A DNA stretch of 64,000 nt from Stutzerimonas xanthomarina (GCF_003935375.1 NZ_RHQM01000001.1:124001-188000), one strand, 5' to 3'; counted from the first letter of the stretch, positions 46,396-54,018 are shown. Notes: generated from the letters alone by a model not told the origin. Numbers and translations are program-made.

Positions 46396-46463
46396 CCGCA
46401 CTCGTTAAATACTGCCGGTCGCGCATCGCGCTCGACTGGCCGCTCAAGGGAAGGCAGGTATGA
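46392..46463 (+). CDS. 23-codon micro-ORF bridging wzx and the redox gene
   Basis: Begins MTALVKYCRSRIALDWP. Its ATG overlaps the flippase stop (ATGA at 46392-46395) and its TGA overlaps the next gene's ATG (ATGA at 46460-46463), so it exactly fills the gap between the two genes. Such double overlap would let one ribosome pass through all three frames. Stop-free GC-rich DNA can do this by chance; peptide function unknown. Confidence 0.4.
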   Translation: MTALVKYCRSRIALDWPLKGRQV

Positions 46464-47710
46464 AAGCTTCATTGAATCGCGTGCTGAACAACGACTTGTG
46501 CAGCGGCTGTGGCATGTGCAGCTCGGTCGCAGACGACGACGCTATCAAGATTCGTCTGACTGGCGATGGCTATCACCGTCCGGTCCTCAACAGCCAATAC
46601 CAGAACAAGCCAGTGGCCAACGAGCAGACCAGCGCCGCTTTCGCCAAGTCCTGCCCGGCGCTGAATCTGGATATTCGCCCGTACAAGTCGGAGAACTACC
46701 ACCCAATATGGGGCGAGATCCTCGACACGCTCAAAGGCTACGCCGCTGATAACGAGATCCGTCAGGCTGGCTCGTCCGGCGGCGTGATCTCGGCGCTGGC
46801 GCAGTATTGCCTGGAGAACAAGCTGGTCGACGGCGTGATCCAGATCCAGGCTTCGCAGACCGATCCGCTGGAGAACGTCGCCACCATCAGCCGCTCGCGG
46901 CAGAACGTCATCGCCTCTTCCGGCTCTCGCTACGCGCCGGCCAGCCCGGGCGAAGCGCTGAAGTGGGTGGCCATGTCCACCGAGAAGTACCTGTTCATCG
47001 GCAAGCCGTGCGACGTCGCCGCCGTGCGCCAGATGCAGCAGCACAACCCGCGGCTGAAGGAAAACATCCCTTACATCGTCTCCTTCATGTGCGCCGGCAC
47101 GCCGAGCCTGCAGGGCACCGAGCAGGTGCTGGACAAGCTGGAGGTCAAGCGCAGCGACGTTACCGCCTTCCGCTACCGCGGCGACGGCTGGCCGGGGCTG
47201 ACCAAGGCCACGCTGAAGAATGGCGACGAACGCACCATGACCTACAACGACTCTTGGGGAAAAGTGCTCAACCGCCACCTGCAAACCCGCTGCAAGATCT
47301 GCCCGGACGGAATTGGCGAATTCGCCGACATCGTCTGCGCCGATGGCTGGGAAGGCGATGAAAAGGGCTACCCCTCCTTCGAGGAGCGCGAGGGCAATTC
47401 GCTGATTCTGGTACGCACCGCAAAAGGTCGCGAACTTTTTCGCAACGCGGAGGCTGCTGGCGTTGTCAAAGCCGAGGCTTTCGATACGGGCAGCATCTTC
47501 TCCATCCAGCCGTTCCAGTATTACCGCCGCACGACGATCCTGCCGCGGCTGCTGGCGATGAAGCTGCTGTTGCTCAAGACCCCTACGTACAAAGGCTTCG
47601 AACTTGGCAAAGGGGTAAAGGAGATCGGGTTCTACCAGAGCTTCAAGGCGTTCACCGGTCTCCTGGTGCGGCGCAAGAAGATCAAGAAGCGGGCGCTGGA
47701 AACAGCTTGA
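46460..47710 (+). CDS. F420-hydrogenase beta-like iron-sulfur flavoprotein
   Basis: 416-residue protein of the coenzyme F420 hydrogenase/dehydrogenase beta-subunit (FrhB) family. The N-terminus binds a 4Fe-4S cluster: LCSGCGMCSSV with Cys14, 17 and 20, plus Cys65 in KSCPAL. The FrhB body follows (RQAGSSGGVISALAQYCLEN, GKPCDVAAVRQMQ, RCKICPDGIGEFADIVCADGW). Pseudomonas does not make F420, so the electron donor is probably another flavin or ferredoxin. Relatives recur in polysaccharide loci beside pyruvyl transferases, with no proven reaction. It probably reduces or tailors a sugar; this is inference. Confidence 0.85.
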   Translation: MKASLNRVLNNDLCSGCGMCSSVADDDAIKIRLTGDGYHRPVLNSQYQNKPVANEQTSAAFAKSCPALNLDIRPYKSENYHPIWGEILDTLKGYAADNEIRQAGSSGGVISALAQYCLENKLVDGVIQIQASQTDPLENVATISRSRQNVIASSGSRYAPASPGEALKWVAMSTEKYLFIGKPCDVAAVRQMQQHNPRLKENIPYIVSFMCAGTPSLQGTEQVLDKLEVKRSDVTAFRYRGDGWPGLTKATLKNGDERTMTYNDSWGKVLNRHLQTRCKICPDGIGEFADIVCADGWEGDEKGYPSFEEREGNSLILVRTAKGRELFRNAEAAGVVKAEAFDTGSIFSIQPFQYYRRTTILPRLLAMKLLLLKTPTYKGFELGKGVKEIGFYQSFKAFTGLLVRRKKIKKRALETA

Positions 47711-47754
47711 AAGGCTGTGGCGCTCAAGGAACCAATACCTAAGGACTCAGGTTG

Positions 47755-49008
47755 ATGACGAATTTCAGTTCACGCTTCTTCTTTTTTCCGTTGCTGATGC
47801 TGGCACTGATACTGCACTTCTCGGTGTTTGGTGACAGCCCGCACAACCCCTACGGCATCAAGGGGCTGAACGAGCTGTACCTGGCAGTCAGCATCGTCTT
47901 CACCATTCTGCTGTTGCTGGCATCGGCGGAAAACGCCCCGCGTGAATTTCGCATCCTGATGTACTACTGCCTGTACAGCACGGTCGTTTTTCTCGTGATG
48001 CCGGCGATTTTCGCCTATTACACCTACGGTCAGCCGGTGGTGTTCGGGCTCATCGAAGAACGCCGCGTGCTTTTCTGCCTGGGCTTTGCACCGCTGCTGT
48101 TCCTCGGCAAACGGGTCAGCACATTGCAGTTCGAACGTGGCCTGCTGTACGCGGCGCTGATCGCAGCGTTCTTTTCCTGGTGCTTCAAGTTCGGCGTAAT
48201 TCCGGATATGCGGGCTGAAGTGCGATCGGATGACCGCCCAGATCGGTCCTCAATCGGTCCGTACCTCATCTGTTTCGGTTATTTCTACTGCATCCAGATC
48301 TGGTCGAAAGGAATCTCTCCGATCAACGGCGCGGCTCGTAACAAGACCCTTTATATGGTGATCGCCGCTCTGCTGCTGCTGACACTGGTATTCGCCACCC
48401 AGACCCGCCAATTGATCGTGCTGTGCCTGCTGTTCACGCTCTTCTGTCTGCGTGCCAAGGCAGTCATATGGGCGGCTTCGCTATCAATTCTGCTGTCACC
48501 TTTCTATTTCTTTCCAAGCCTGCTCGAGGTTCTCGGCCTCAACACCGAGTTCTACGACAGCACGCTCGAAGGCGTAGAGGATGGCGTACGCACGTACACC
48601 ATCTCCTCGATCTTCGCCCATCTCGATCAGGTCAACTGGCTACCCAGCGGCTCGCTGTCGCTGATGTGGCAGGACGGTTTCATCCCCTATTTCGGTGAGC
48701 ACTTCTTCCTCTCCGATGTGGGTGTCTTCGGCACGCTGTTCCGCTTCGGTTTCCTGACCTTCTTTGTCATTCCGATGACCCTGGTCGTCTATCAGCGCAT
48801 CGCCAAGAACATCACCACCGATATGACTTTCATCTACTCGACGATGTTGGCGTTCTTCGTCATCTGGCCACTCAACGGATTGTTCGAGTACGGCCAGCCG
48901 GTCATCGCGATGCTATTCGTCATTCACGCCCTCAAGGCACGTCACCTTCGCAGCCAGGAACCCATCCATGAACGTCGCGCTTATCCTCAACTACAAGGCA
49001 GCTACTGA
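47755..49008 (+). CDS. Wzy-type polysaccharide polymerase
   Basis: 417-residue inner-membrane protein with ten or more hydrophobic helices and a large loop (about residues 265-320, with GVEDGVRTYTISSIFAHL), the usual Wzy/O-antigen ligase-like topology. Sequence similarity among Wzy proteins is weak, so the call rests on topology and locus: it is the only candidate polymerase. The ATG at 47755 has AAGGA 9 bp upstream; a TTG just before is less likely. The last 41 bp overlap the next gene. Confidence 0.78.
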   Translation: MTNFSSRFFFFPLLMLALILHFSVFGDSPHNPYGIKGLNELYLAVSIVFTILLLLASAENAPREFRILMYYCLYSTVVFLVMPAIFAYYTYGQPVVFGLIEERRVLFCLGFAPLLFLGKRVSTLQFERGLLYAALIAAFFSWCFKFGVIPDMRAEVRSDDRPDRSSIGPYLICFGYFYCIQIWSKGISPINGAARNKTLYMVIAALLLLTLVFATQTRQLIVLCLLFTLFCLRAKAVIWAASLSILLSPFYFFPSLLEVLGLNTEFYDSTLEGVEDGVRTYTISSIFAHLDQVNWLPSGSLSLMWQDGFIPYFGEHFFLSDVGVFGTLFRFGFLTFFVIPMTLVVYQRIAKNITTDMTFIYSTMLAFFVIWPLNGLFEYGQPVIAMLFVIHALKARHLRSQEPIHERRAYPQLQGSY

Positions 49009-49843
49009 AACCATCAGTTGCGTTGAGAGCCTGCTCGCTCATTGCCCGGCTCTCAACCATGTGGTGGTCATCGACAATGACTCCCAGGATGGCTCCGTGG
49101 TGGCATTCAACCAGTGGCTGGAAGCCCAGCCGCGCCACAACGTCACCGTTCTCGCCAACCCGGAGAACAACGGCTACGCAGGTGGCAACAACTACGGCCT
49201 GCGTTGGGCGCTGGACAACCTGCCAGTGACAACTTTCTGGATCGTCAACAACGACACCTATGTCGACAGTGATGCCTTCACGCCGCTGCTCGATGCGCTA
49301 AAAGAGAACGATCGCCAATTCGTCGGCTCGGTCATCCTCAGCGCCGACACCGGGCGCCTGGAATGCTACGGCGGCGGCAAGCTCTACCCGCTGCTGGGCA
49401 AGGCCAAGCTGCTGGGCAAGGACCAGACCCTTGAGGCCATGGCAAACACCAGCGAGCAGCCGGATTACCTGATGGGCTGCAGCCTTGCGTTCTCGGCCAA
49501 GCTGGTCGATCGCATCGGCCTGATGGACGAGGCGTACTTCATGTATTCCGAGGAAGTCGACTGGCAGTTCCAGGCGAAGAAGAAAGGCGTTTCGATCCGC
49601 GTCGTGCCGAGCAGCCGGCTCTTCCACTACGGCTCGCTGAGCTCGGGCGGCCGCTCGGCGTTCTATCACTACTACCGCAATCGCGCCGCCACCCGATTCA
49701 ACAAGCGCTTCTACGGCCAGGGTTTCGCCTTCGCGTCGGCCTGTTTCCTGTCGGCGATCACCGTCATCAAGGAGTTCAACCACCCCAGCCTCGCCTGGTC
49801 CGGCATCAAGGGCGCCTTCAAGGGAGTAACGATGAGTGTCTAA
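48968..49843 (+). CDS. GT2-family glycosyltransferase
   Basis: 291-residue cytoplasmic or membrane-associated transferase with the GT-A fold: ALILNYKAATETISCVESLL, the nucleotide-binding VVVIDNDSQDGSV, NNGYAGGNNYGLRWA, the metal-site FWIVNNDTYVD and the acceptor/catalytic region GLMDEAYFMYSEEVDWQF. It looks most like rhamnosyltransferase-type GT2 enzymes, but the sugar cannot be fixed. It begins within the end of wzy (AGGA 9 bp before ATG) and overlaps the next gene by 8 bp, so three genes are translationally linked. Confidence 0.87.
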   Translation: MNVALILNYKAATETISCVESLLAHCPALNHVVVIDNDSQDGSVVAFNQWLEAQPRHNVTVLANPENNGYAGGNNYGLRWALDNLPVTTFWIVNNDTYVDSDAFTPLLDALKENDRQFVGSVILSADTGRLECYGGGKLYPLLGKAKLLGKDQTLEAMANTSEQPDYLMGCSLAFSAKLVDRIGLMDEAYFMYSEEVDWQFQAKKKGVSIRVVPSSRLFHYGSLSSGGRSAFYHYYRNRAATRFNKRFYGQGFAFASACFLSAITVIKEFNHPSLAWSGIKGAFKGVTMSV

Positions 49844-50603
49844 CGAGACTAACCACGCGTTCGGTGTGAATTTCTATACCGGCAGCAAGGCGACGCTGCT
49901 GAACTGCATTCGCGAGGGGGTCAAGCAGCCCTACTCGTTCGTGGTGACCCCCAATGTCGACCACCTAGCGCAACTGCAGGATAACCCTGCACTGCGTGAG
50001 GCTTACGCCAAGGCTCGCCTGCGCCTGTGCGACAGCCGAATCCTGCAGCCACTGCTGCAGCGCCTCGGTGTACAGATCGAAGAAGTGATTCCGGGCAGCG
50101 ACCTTACCGTCGACCTGCTGGAATGGGCAGACCGCGAGCGCCTGCGCATCGTCCTGATCGGGGCGACCGAAGAGGAATGCGTCAAACTGCGCGCGATCTA
50201 CCCCGGAATCACGCTCTATCACCACAATCCACCGATGGGCTTCATCGATCGTCCGGATGAAGTGCAACGGGCATTGCAGTTCGTTCGGGAAAACCCGTCC
50301 GAACTAGTGCTCTACGCAGTCGGCGCGCCGCGCCAGGAAATACTTGCCAGTTCCATCGAAAGTCACGAACGGACCGGTATGGGCTTTTGTATCGGCGCAT
50401 CCATTTCGTTTGCTACCGGCAGTATTAAACGGGCCCCGGTGTGGATGCAGAACTGCAAACTCGAATGGTTGCATCGCATGCTTTCCGAACCCAAAAGGCT
50501 GGTTAAGCGCTACGCACATGACGCGATGTTCATAGTTCCGGCATTCATGCGGGAAAAAAACTACCGCGTGCAGAAGGCCAAGCCGGCGAAACAGGACAGC
50601 TAA
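49836..50603 (+). CDS. WecG/TagA/CpsF-family (GT26) glycosyltransferase
   Basis: 255-residue transferase. GT26 signatures: FVVTPNVDHLAQLQDNPALR, LCDSRILQPLLQRLG, IPGSDLTVDLL and LYAVGAPRQEILASS, ending with a basic membrane-binding tail (EWLHRMLSEPKRLVKRYAHD). Members add ManNAc, ManNAcA or glucose-type residues to a lipid-linked first sugar. It starts with GTG at 49836, 8 bp inside the preceding gene. With the initiating enzyme and the GT2 it makes up the only sugar-adding set in the locus. Confidence 0.88.
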   Translation: MSNETNHAFGVNFYTGSKATLLNCIREGVKQPYSFVVTPNVDHLAQLQDNPALREAYAKARLRLCDSRILQPLLQRLGVQIEEVIPGSDLTVDLLEWADRERLRIVLIGATEEECVKLRAIYPGITLYHHNPPMGFIDRPDEVQRALQFVRENPSELVLYAVGAPRQEILASSIESHERTGMGFCIGASISFATGSIKRAPVWMQNCKLEWLHRMLSEPKRLVKRYAHDAMFIVPAFMREKNYRVQKAKPAKQDS

Positions 50604-50608
50604 TCCCA

Positions 50609-50716
50609 ATGATCGAAAAATTGGGCGCAATTGCACTGAACGACGGTGAACCCAGCGAAATCGAGAAGGTCTATCCCTTCTGTGTGAGCGTGACAGGATG
50701 GCAATCCAACATCTAA
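50609..50716 (+). CDS. Possible 35-codon ORF after wecG
   Basis: Begins MIEKLGAIALNDGEPSEIEK and ends WQSNI. It starts 5 bp after the WecG-like stop; the nearest Shine-Dalgarno-like AGGA is 13 bp upstream, which is too far. Composition is protein-like but no family is recognised. It may be chance or the remnant of a lost gene. Confidence 0.25.
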   Translation: MIEKLGAIALNDGEPSEIEKVYPFCVSVTGWQSNI

Positions 50717-50868
50717 CTAACCATGAGCGCCATCCCGCCTCGGTGGTAACGCAGCAGCCGTATGTGAAGAACTTAGGAATTAAACCTGCCCAACCAAACA
50801 GCCGCTGACTTTACAACCAGGAGGGAAATAAAAACGCGTCTACGTAGCTGAATAGATAGCTGCTGGAG

Positions 50869-50937
50869 ATGAACAATTCAGGAAGGAGAGAAACTTTGGC
50901 TACCGATCCAGTTTGGTCGCTGAGGAGTGTGGAGTGA
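50869..50937 (+). CDS. Leader micro-ORF 1 upstream of wza-like gene
   Basis: 22 codons, MNNSGRRETLATDPVW then SLRSVE. A TTG inside the frame has AGGAAGGAG ahead of it and could be the true start. Its TGA overlaps the ATG of the next micro-ORF by one base. Speculative. Confidence 0.25.
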   Translation: MNNSGRRETLATDPVWSLRSVE

Positions 50938-51044
50938 TGACTCCGGTCCTCTTGGAAAGGCGAAAAAAATACTCAAACGCCTCAGGCAGAAAAGTGAATC
51001 AAGCCGTCTCACTCTTTGAAAAACAACCACTCCGTCAAGGATGA
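50937..51044 (+). CDS. Leader micro-ORF 2 upstream of wza-like gene
   Basis: 35 codons, beginning MTPVLLERRKKYSNASG, basic. It starts inside the loop of the GGAGT/ACTCC hairpin, with GGAG close ahead, and stops 7 bp before the wza-like ATG, overlapping its ribosome site. Translation of it would melt the hairpin and could drive reinitiation at the export gene. Speculative. Confidence 0.3.
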   Translation: MTPVLLERRKKYSNASGRKVNQAVSLFEKQPLRQG

Positions 51045-51051
51045 ACAACCC

Positions 51052-52152
51052 ATGAAACCATTTATCGCTCTAGCTTTTACTTCCGCCTTGGTATTGCAGG
51101 GCTGTGCGTTCGCCCCCGGCCAATACCTTGATCCCGATGAGTTCAAGGAAGGCGCCGAAGCCGAACACGGCACCGTTCAGCTGATCCGCATCACCCCCGA
51201 AATGCTCAAGGGTGACCTCGCCTCTGACGCCGGCACCTCCAGCAAGCAGGAACTGCTCAACTACAAGCCCGGCGCCTACCGCATCGGCGCCAACGACCTG
51301 CTCTACATCACCGTATGGGACCACCCGGAGCTGACCGCACCGTCCGGCCCGCAGCAGCAGCTGGATGCCAACGGCCGTCTGGTACGCCCCGATGGCACCC
51401 TGTTCTACCCGTACATTGGCAATATCGAAGCCGCGGGCAAGACCATTGAAGAACTGCGTGCCCTGATCGCGCGTCGCCTGACCAACTACATCGACAGTCC
51501 GCAGGTCGATGTATCCATCCTGCGCTTCGGCAGCCAGCGCGTCGTCGTTTCCGGTGCATTCGACACCGCCGGCGAAGTCCCGGTTACTACCGCTCCGATG
51601 ACCATCACCCAGGCTATCGGTCAAGCAGGTGTGGATACCGAAACCGCAGACCTCACCGGTCTGACGCTCAAGCGTGACGGTCGTGAGTACATGCTTGACA
51701 TGGATTCGCTGAACCGCCCGGACTCGTGGCTGCACCAGGTTTACCTGAAGGACGGCGACCAGTTGCACCTGCCGTACAACGACCAGCGCAAGATCTACGT
51801 GTTGGGCGAGGTAAACCTGCCGCAGGCTCTGTCTTTCAAGGCCACCAGCATGAACCTGATGGACGCGGTCGGCACCGCCGGCGGCATTCGCCAGGAAACT
51901 GCCGATGGCGAGGCGCTGTACGTGATCCGCGGTGCGGAAAACATGGCCGAAGGTCAGGCCAAGGTGTTCCAGCTGAACGCCAAGTCGCCGACCGCCTTCG
52001 CTCTGGCCAAGCACTTCCCGCTCCAGCCGCAGGATGTGGTGTTCGTGGGGCCGGCCAACATCACCCGCTGGAACCGTTTCATCAGCCAGCTGCTGCCGTC
52101 CGCCAGCATCGTGGGCACCGGTGCCGCTGCCGAGTACAACCTGTCTCGCTAA
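51052..52152 (+). CDS. Polysaccharide export outer-membrane lipoprotein (Wza-like)
   Basis: 366-residue export channel subunit. A lipoprotein signal peptide ends in LVLQGCAF (lipidated Cys18). The poly-export domain follows (YRIGANDLLYITVWDHPELT, RPDGTLFYPYIGN) and then SLBB domains (VVVSGAFDTAGEVPVTT, IYVLGEVNLPQALSF). With the autokinase it would span the envelope. The ATG at 51052 was chosen for the signal peptide and AAGGA 10 bp upstream; an upstream in-frame ATG adds 12 polar residues. Last gene of the locus, separated from it by a long leader, so its level is probably set independently. Confidence 0.93.
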   Translation: MKPFIALAFTSALVLQGCAFAPGQYLDPDEFKEGAEAEHGTVQLIRITPEMLKGDLASDAGTSSKQELLNYKPGAYRIGANDLLYITVWDHPELTAPSGPQQQLDANGRLVRPDGTLFYPYIGNIEAAGKTIEELRALIARRLTNYIDSPQVDVSILRFGSQRVVVSGAFDTAGEVPVTTAPMTITQAIGQAGVDTETADLTGLTLKRDGREYMLDMDSLNRPDSWLHQVYLKDGDQLHLPYNDQRKIYVLGEVNLPQALSFKATSMNLMDAVGTAGGIRQETADGEALYVIRGAENMAEGQAKVFQLNAKSPTAFALAKHFPLQPQDVVFVGPANITRWNRFISQLLPSASIVGTGAAAEYNLSR

Positions 52153-52186
52153 GCGCGCCATGGCCTGATCGCAGGATCGGGTAGAA

Positions 52187-52223
52187 AAGCCGCAGAGTCA
52201 TCACCGATGCTCTGCGGCTTTTT
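52187..52223 (+). terminator. Intrinsic terminator of the exopolysaccharide operon
   Basis: Stem AAGCCGCAGAG (52187-52197) with CTCTGCGGCTT (52210-52220), 12-base loop, then a run of five T (52219-52223). It lies 35 bp after the wza-like stop: a strong Rho-independent terminator. Confidence 0.9.
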
Positions 52224-52356
52224 CGTATGTTGGCACCCGCCATTGCGCCGTGCGTGCAACACCTACAGCGGAACCGAACCGCCGTCGGCGACGGCGCTCC
52301 ACGCAGCATCAGTCAGAAGCGGCCCGACTAGTACCCCGCAGAACGCAGCCAGGCAA

Positions 52357-52396
52357 AAAAAACGGGCCTGCTACAGCTTGGTAGCAGGCCCGTTTT
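52357..52396. terminator. Bidirectional intrinsic terminator
   Basis: Stem of about 16 bp (AACGGGCCTGCTAC with GTAGCAGGCCCGTT) bounded by an A8 run on the left and T5 on the right, so it works on both strands. On the minus strand it is the terminator of the thiolase gene 20 bp away; on the plus strand it backs up the exopolysaccharide terminator. Confidence 0.9.
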
Positions 52397-52416
52397 TGTG
52401 AGCAGCTTCGAGGGCT

Positions 52417-53601
52417 TCAGCGCACCGCTTCGAACAACCCGGCCGCGCCCATGCCGCCGCCCACGCACATGGTCACCACGCCGTAACGCAGATTGCGGCG
52501 CTGCAGTTCGCGCACGATATGGCCGGCAGTACGCGAGCCGGTCATGCCGAACGGGTGGCCGATGGAGATCGAGCCGCCGTTGACGTTGTACTTCTCGTTA
52601 TCGATACCCAGGGTGTCGCGGCAGTACAGGCACTGCGAGGCGAAGGCCTCGTTGAGCTCCCACAGGTCGATATCGGCGATCTGCAGCCCTTTTGCCTTGA
52701 GCAGGCGCGGCACGGCGTAGACGGGACCGATGCCCATCTCTTCCGGCTCACAACCGGCCACGGTGAAGCCACGGAAGAACGCACGCGGCTTGAGGCCGAG
52801 CTTGATGGCCTTGTCCAGGCTCATCACCAGCGTCATCGAGGCGCCGTCGGACAGCTGCGACGCGTTGCCGGCGGTCACCGAGCCGTCCTCGGCGAAAGCC
52901 GGCTTGAGTCCGGCGAGGCTTTCCAGGGTAGTGTCCGGACGGTTGCAATCATCCCCGTCGACCACGCCCTGGTGCAGCGTACGCTCGCCGGTGTTCTTGT
53001 CCTCGGTGAAGTACTGCACGTTCATCGGCACGATCTCGTCGCCGAACAGCCCATCGACCTGAGCGCGCGCGGTACGCTGCTGGCTCTGCAGGGCATAGAG
53101 GTCCTGCTGCTCGCGGGTGACGTTGTAGCGCCGCGCCACCAGCTCGGCGGTCTGCCCCATGGTGTGGTAGATACCTGGCACGCGCTCCTGGATGATCGGG
53201 TTGAACAGGTGATCGGTGTTGCGGCTCTTCAGCGTCAGGGTGATGGACTCGACCCCGCCGGCGACGATGATGTCGCTGCATCCCGAGGCGATCTGGTTGG
53301 CCGCGACCGCGATGGCCTGCAGGCCCGACGAGCAGTAACGGTTCAGCGTCATCCCCGAACAGGCGATACCCAGGCGCGACAGCACAGCCACGTTGCGGCC
53401 GATGTTGTAGCCCTGCGCACCTTCATTGGAGCCGGCACCGACGATGCAATCCTCGACCAGCGCCGGATCGAGGTCGTTGCGCGACAGCAGCGCATCGACG
53501 CAATGCGCCGCCATGTCGTCGGGACGGGTCATGTTGAACTTGCCGCGGAAGGACTTGGCCAGGCCGGTCCGCACGCTATCGACGATCACTACTTCACGCA
53601 T
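52417..53601 (-). CDS. Acetyl-CoA C-acyltransferase (thiolase)
   Basis: 394-residue type II thiolase cleaving or forming beta-ketoacyl-CoA. Catalytic residues are Cys90 in NRYCSSGLQAIAV, the His in GGSISIGHPFGMTGSR and the second Cys in TMCVGGGMGAAG; NEAFASQCL carries the expected Asn-Glu. There is no fadB-like partner next door, so it may serve amino acid or short-chain acid degradation, or acetoacetyl-CoA metabolism, rather than the main beta-oxidation complex. Its terminator lies at 52357-52396. Confidence 0.92.
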   Translation of the reverse strand: MREVVIVDSVRTGLAKSFRGKFNMTRPDDMAAHCVDALLSRNDLDPALVEDCIVGAGSNEGAQGYNIGRNVAVLSRLGIACSGMTLNRYCSSGLQAIAVAANQIASGCSDIIVAGGVESITLTLKSRNTDHLFNPIIQERVPGIYHTMGQTAELVARRYNVTREQQDLYALQSQQRTARAQVDGLFGDEIVPMNVQYFTEDKNTGERTLHQGVVDGDDCNRPDTTLESLAGLKPAFAEDGSVTAGNASQLSDGASMTLVMSLDKAIKLGLKPRAFFRGFTVAGCEPEEMGIGPVYAVPRLLKAKGLQIADIDLWELNEAFASQCLYCRDTLGIDNEKYNVNGGSISIGHPFGMTGSRTAGHIVRELQRRNLRYGVVTMCVGGGMGAAGLFEAVR

Positions 53602-54018
53602 GGGATACCTCAGTTATGGAGGCGGTCGCGGGGATGTTATGACGGCGCTGGGCGCACGGATTGTTCCACGACCGCTGGGTGGACGGTGATCCGAGCATAG
53701 TTCCGGCGTCGCGAGCGTGGCGACGACCATTCAGCAAGCATATGCACGGCCATCGCCTCGCTGGCCGGCAACCCTTTTGCGCAGGCTTGCCGGCAATCCC
53801 GTAGGTGAGCGCATAGCGCCTGACCAGCGGCCTCGCTGATTCGCGGGCAAGTCCGCTTCCACAGAGGCGTGGTGCGCCGGATCAGGGATCGTTCCTAACG
53901 CATAACAGGGCAGCGGAATCACCCTTGCCCACAGGAACGATACGAACACAGGAACAGGCCAGGTGAGGGAGCGGACCGCGAACAACCCACCGGCACCTCG
54001 GCGGTCACAGGGTTGCGG
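53602..54018. repeat. 417-bp gap with REP-type palindromes
   Basis: No gene. It holds three palindromes: CGTCGC/GCGACG (53707-53725), GCCGGCAA/TTGCCGGC (53764-53794), and a Pseudomonas REP at 53829-53864 described separately. Together they look like a decayed BIME-type cluster between the thiolase promoter and the end of pap. Confidence 0.5.
53829..53864 (-). repeat. Pseudomonas REP element
   Basis: On the minus strand it reads TGTGGAAGCGGACTTGCCC then GCGAATCAGCGAGG, the variant form of the classic P. putida-group REP (TGTAGGAGCGGGTTTACCC then GCGAA). The core hairpin is GCGG-GCAAGT-CCGC at 53843-53856. Confidence 0.7.

Larger units (their letters stand above)
50604..51051 (+). promoter_or_regulatory. 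448-bp leader of the export lipoprotein gene
   Basis: AT-richer than its surroundings and free of a recognisable gene. From 50820 to 51051 it contains about nine GGA triplets, several in AGGA or GGAG context, and a hairpin (GAGGA 50922-50926 with TCCTC 50947-50951, enclosing GGAGT/ACTCC 50931-50944). Two short frames run in tandem to 8 bp before the wza-like ATG. The pattern fits an RsmA/CsrA-controlled leader. I find no convincing promoter. Confidence 0.45.

Noticed and set aside
44868-46463. 531-codon open frame overlapping the pyruvyl transferase and flippase genes
   Set aside because: Arg/Pro/Ala-rich shadow in another frame of two well-supported genes. Only its last 23 codons, outside the flippase, are kept as a possible micro-ORF.
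50769-50796. GAACTT resembling an AlgU -35 box upstream of the wza-like gene
   Set aside because: No TCTGA-like -10 at 16-17 bp; the downstream bases are CAACC/AACCA.
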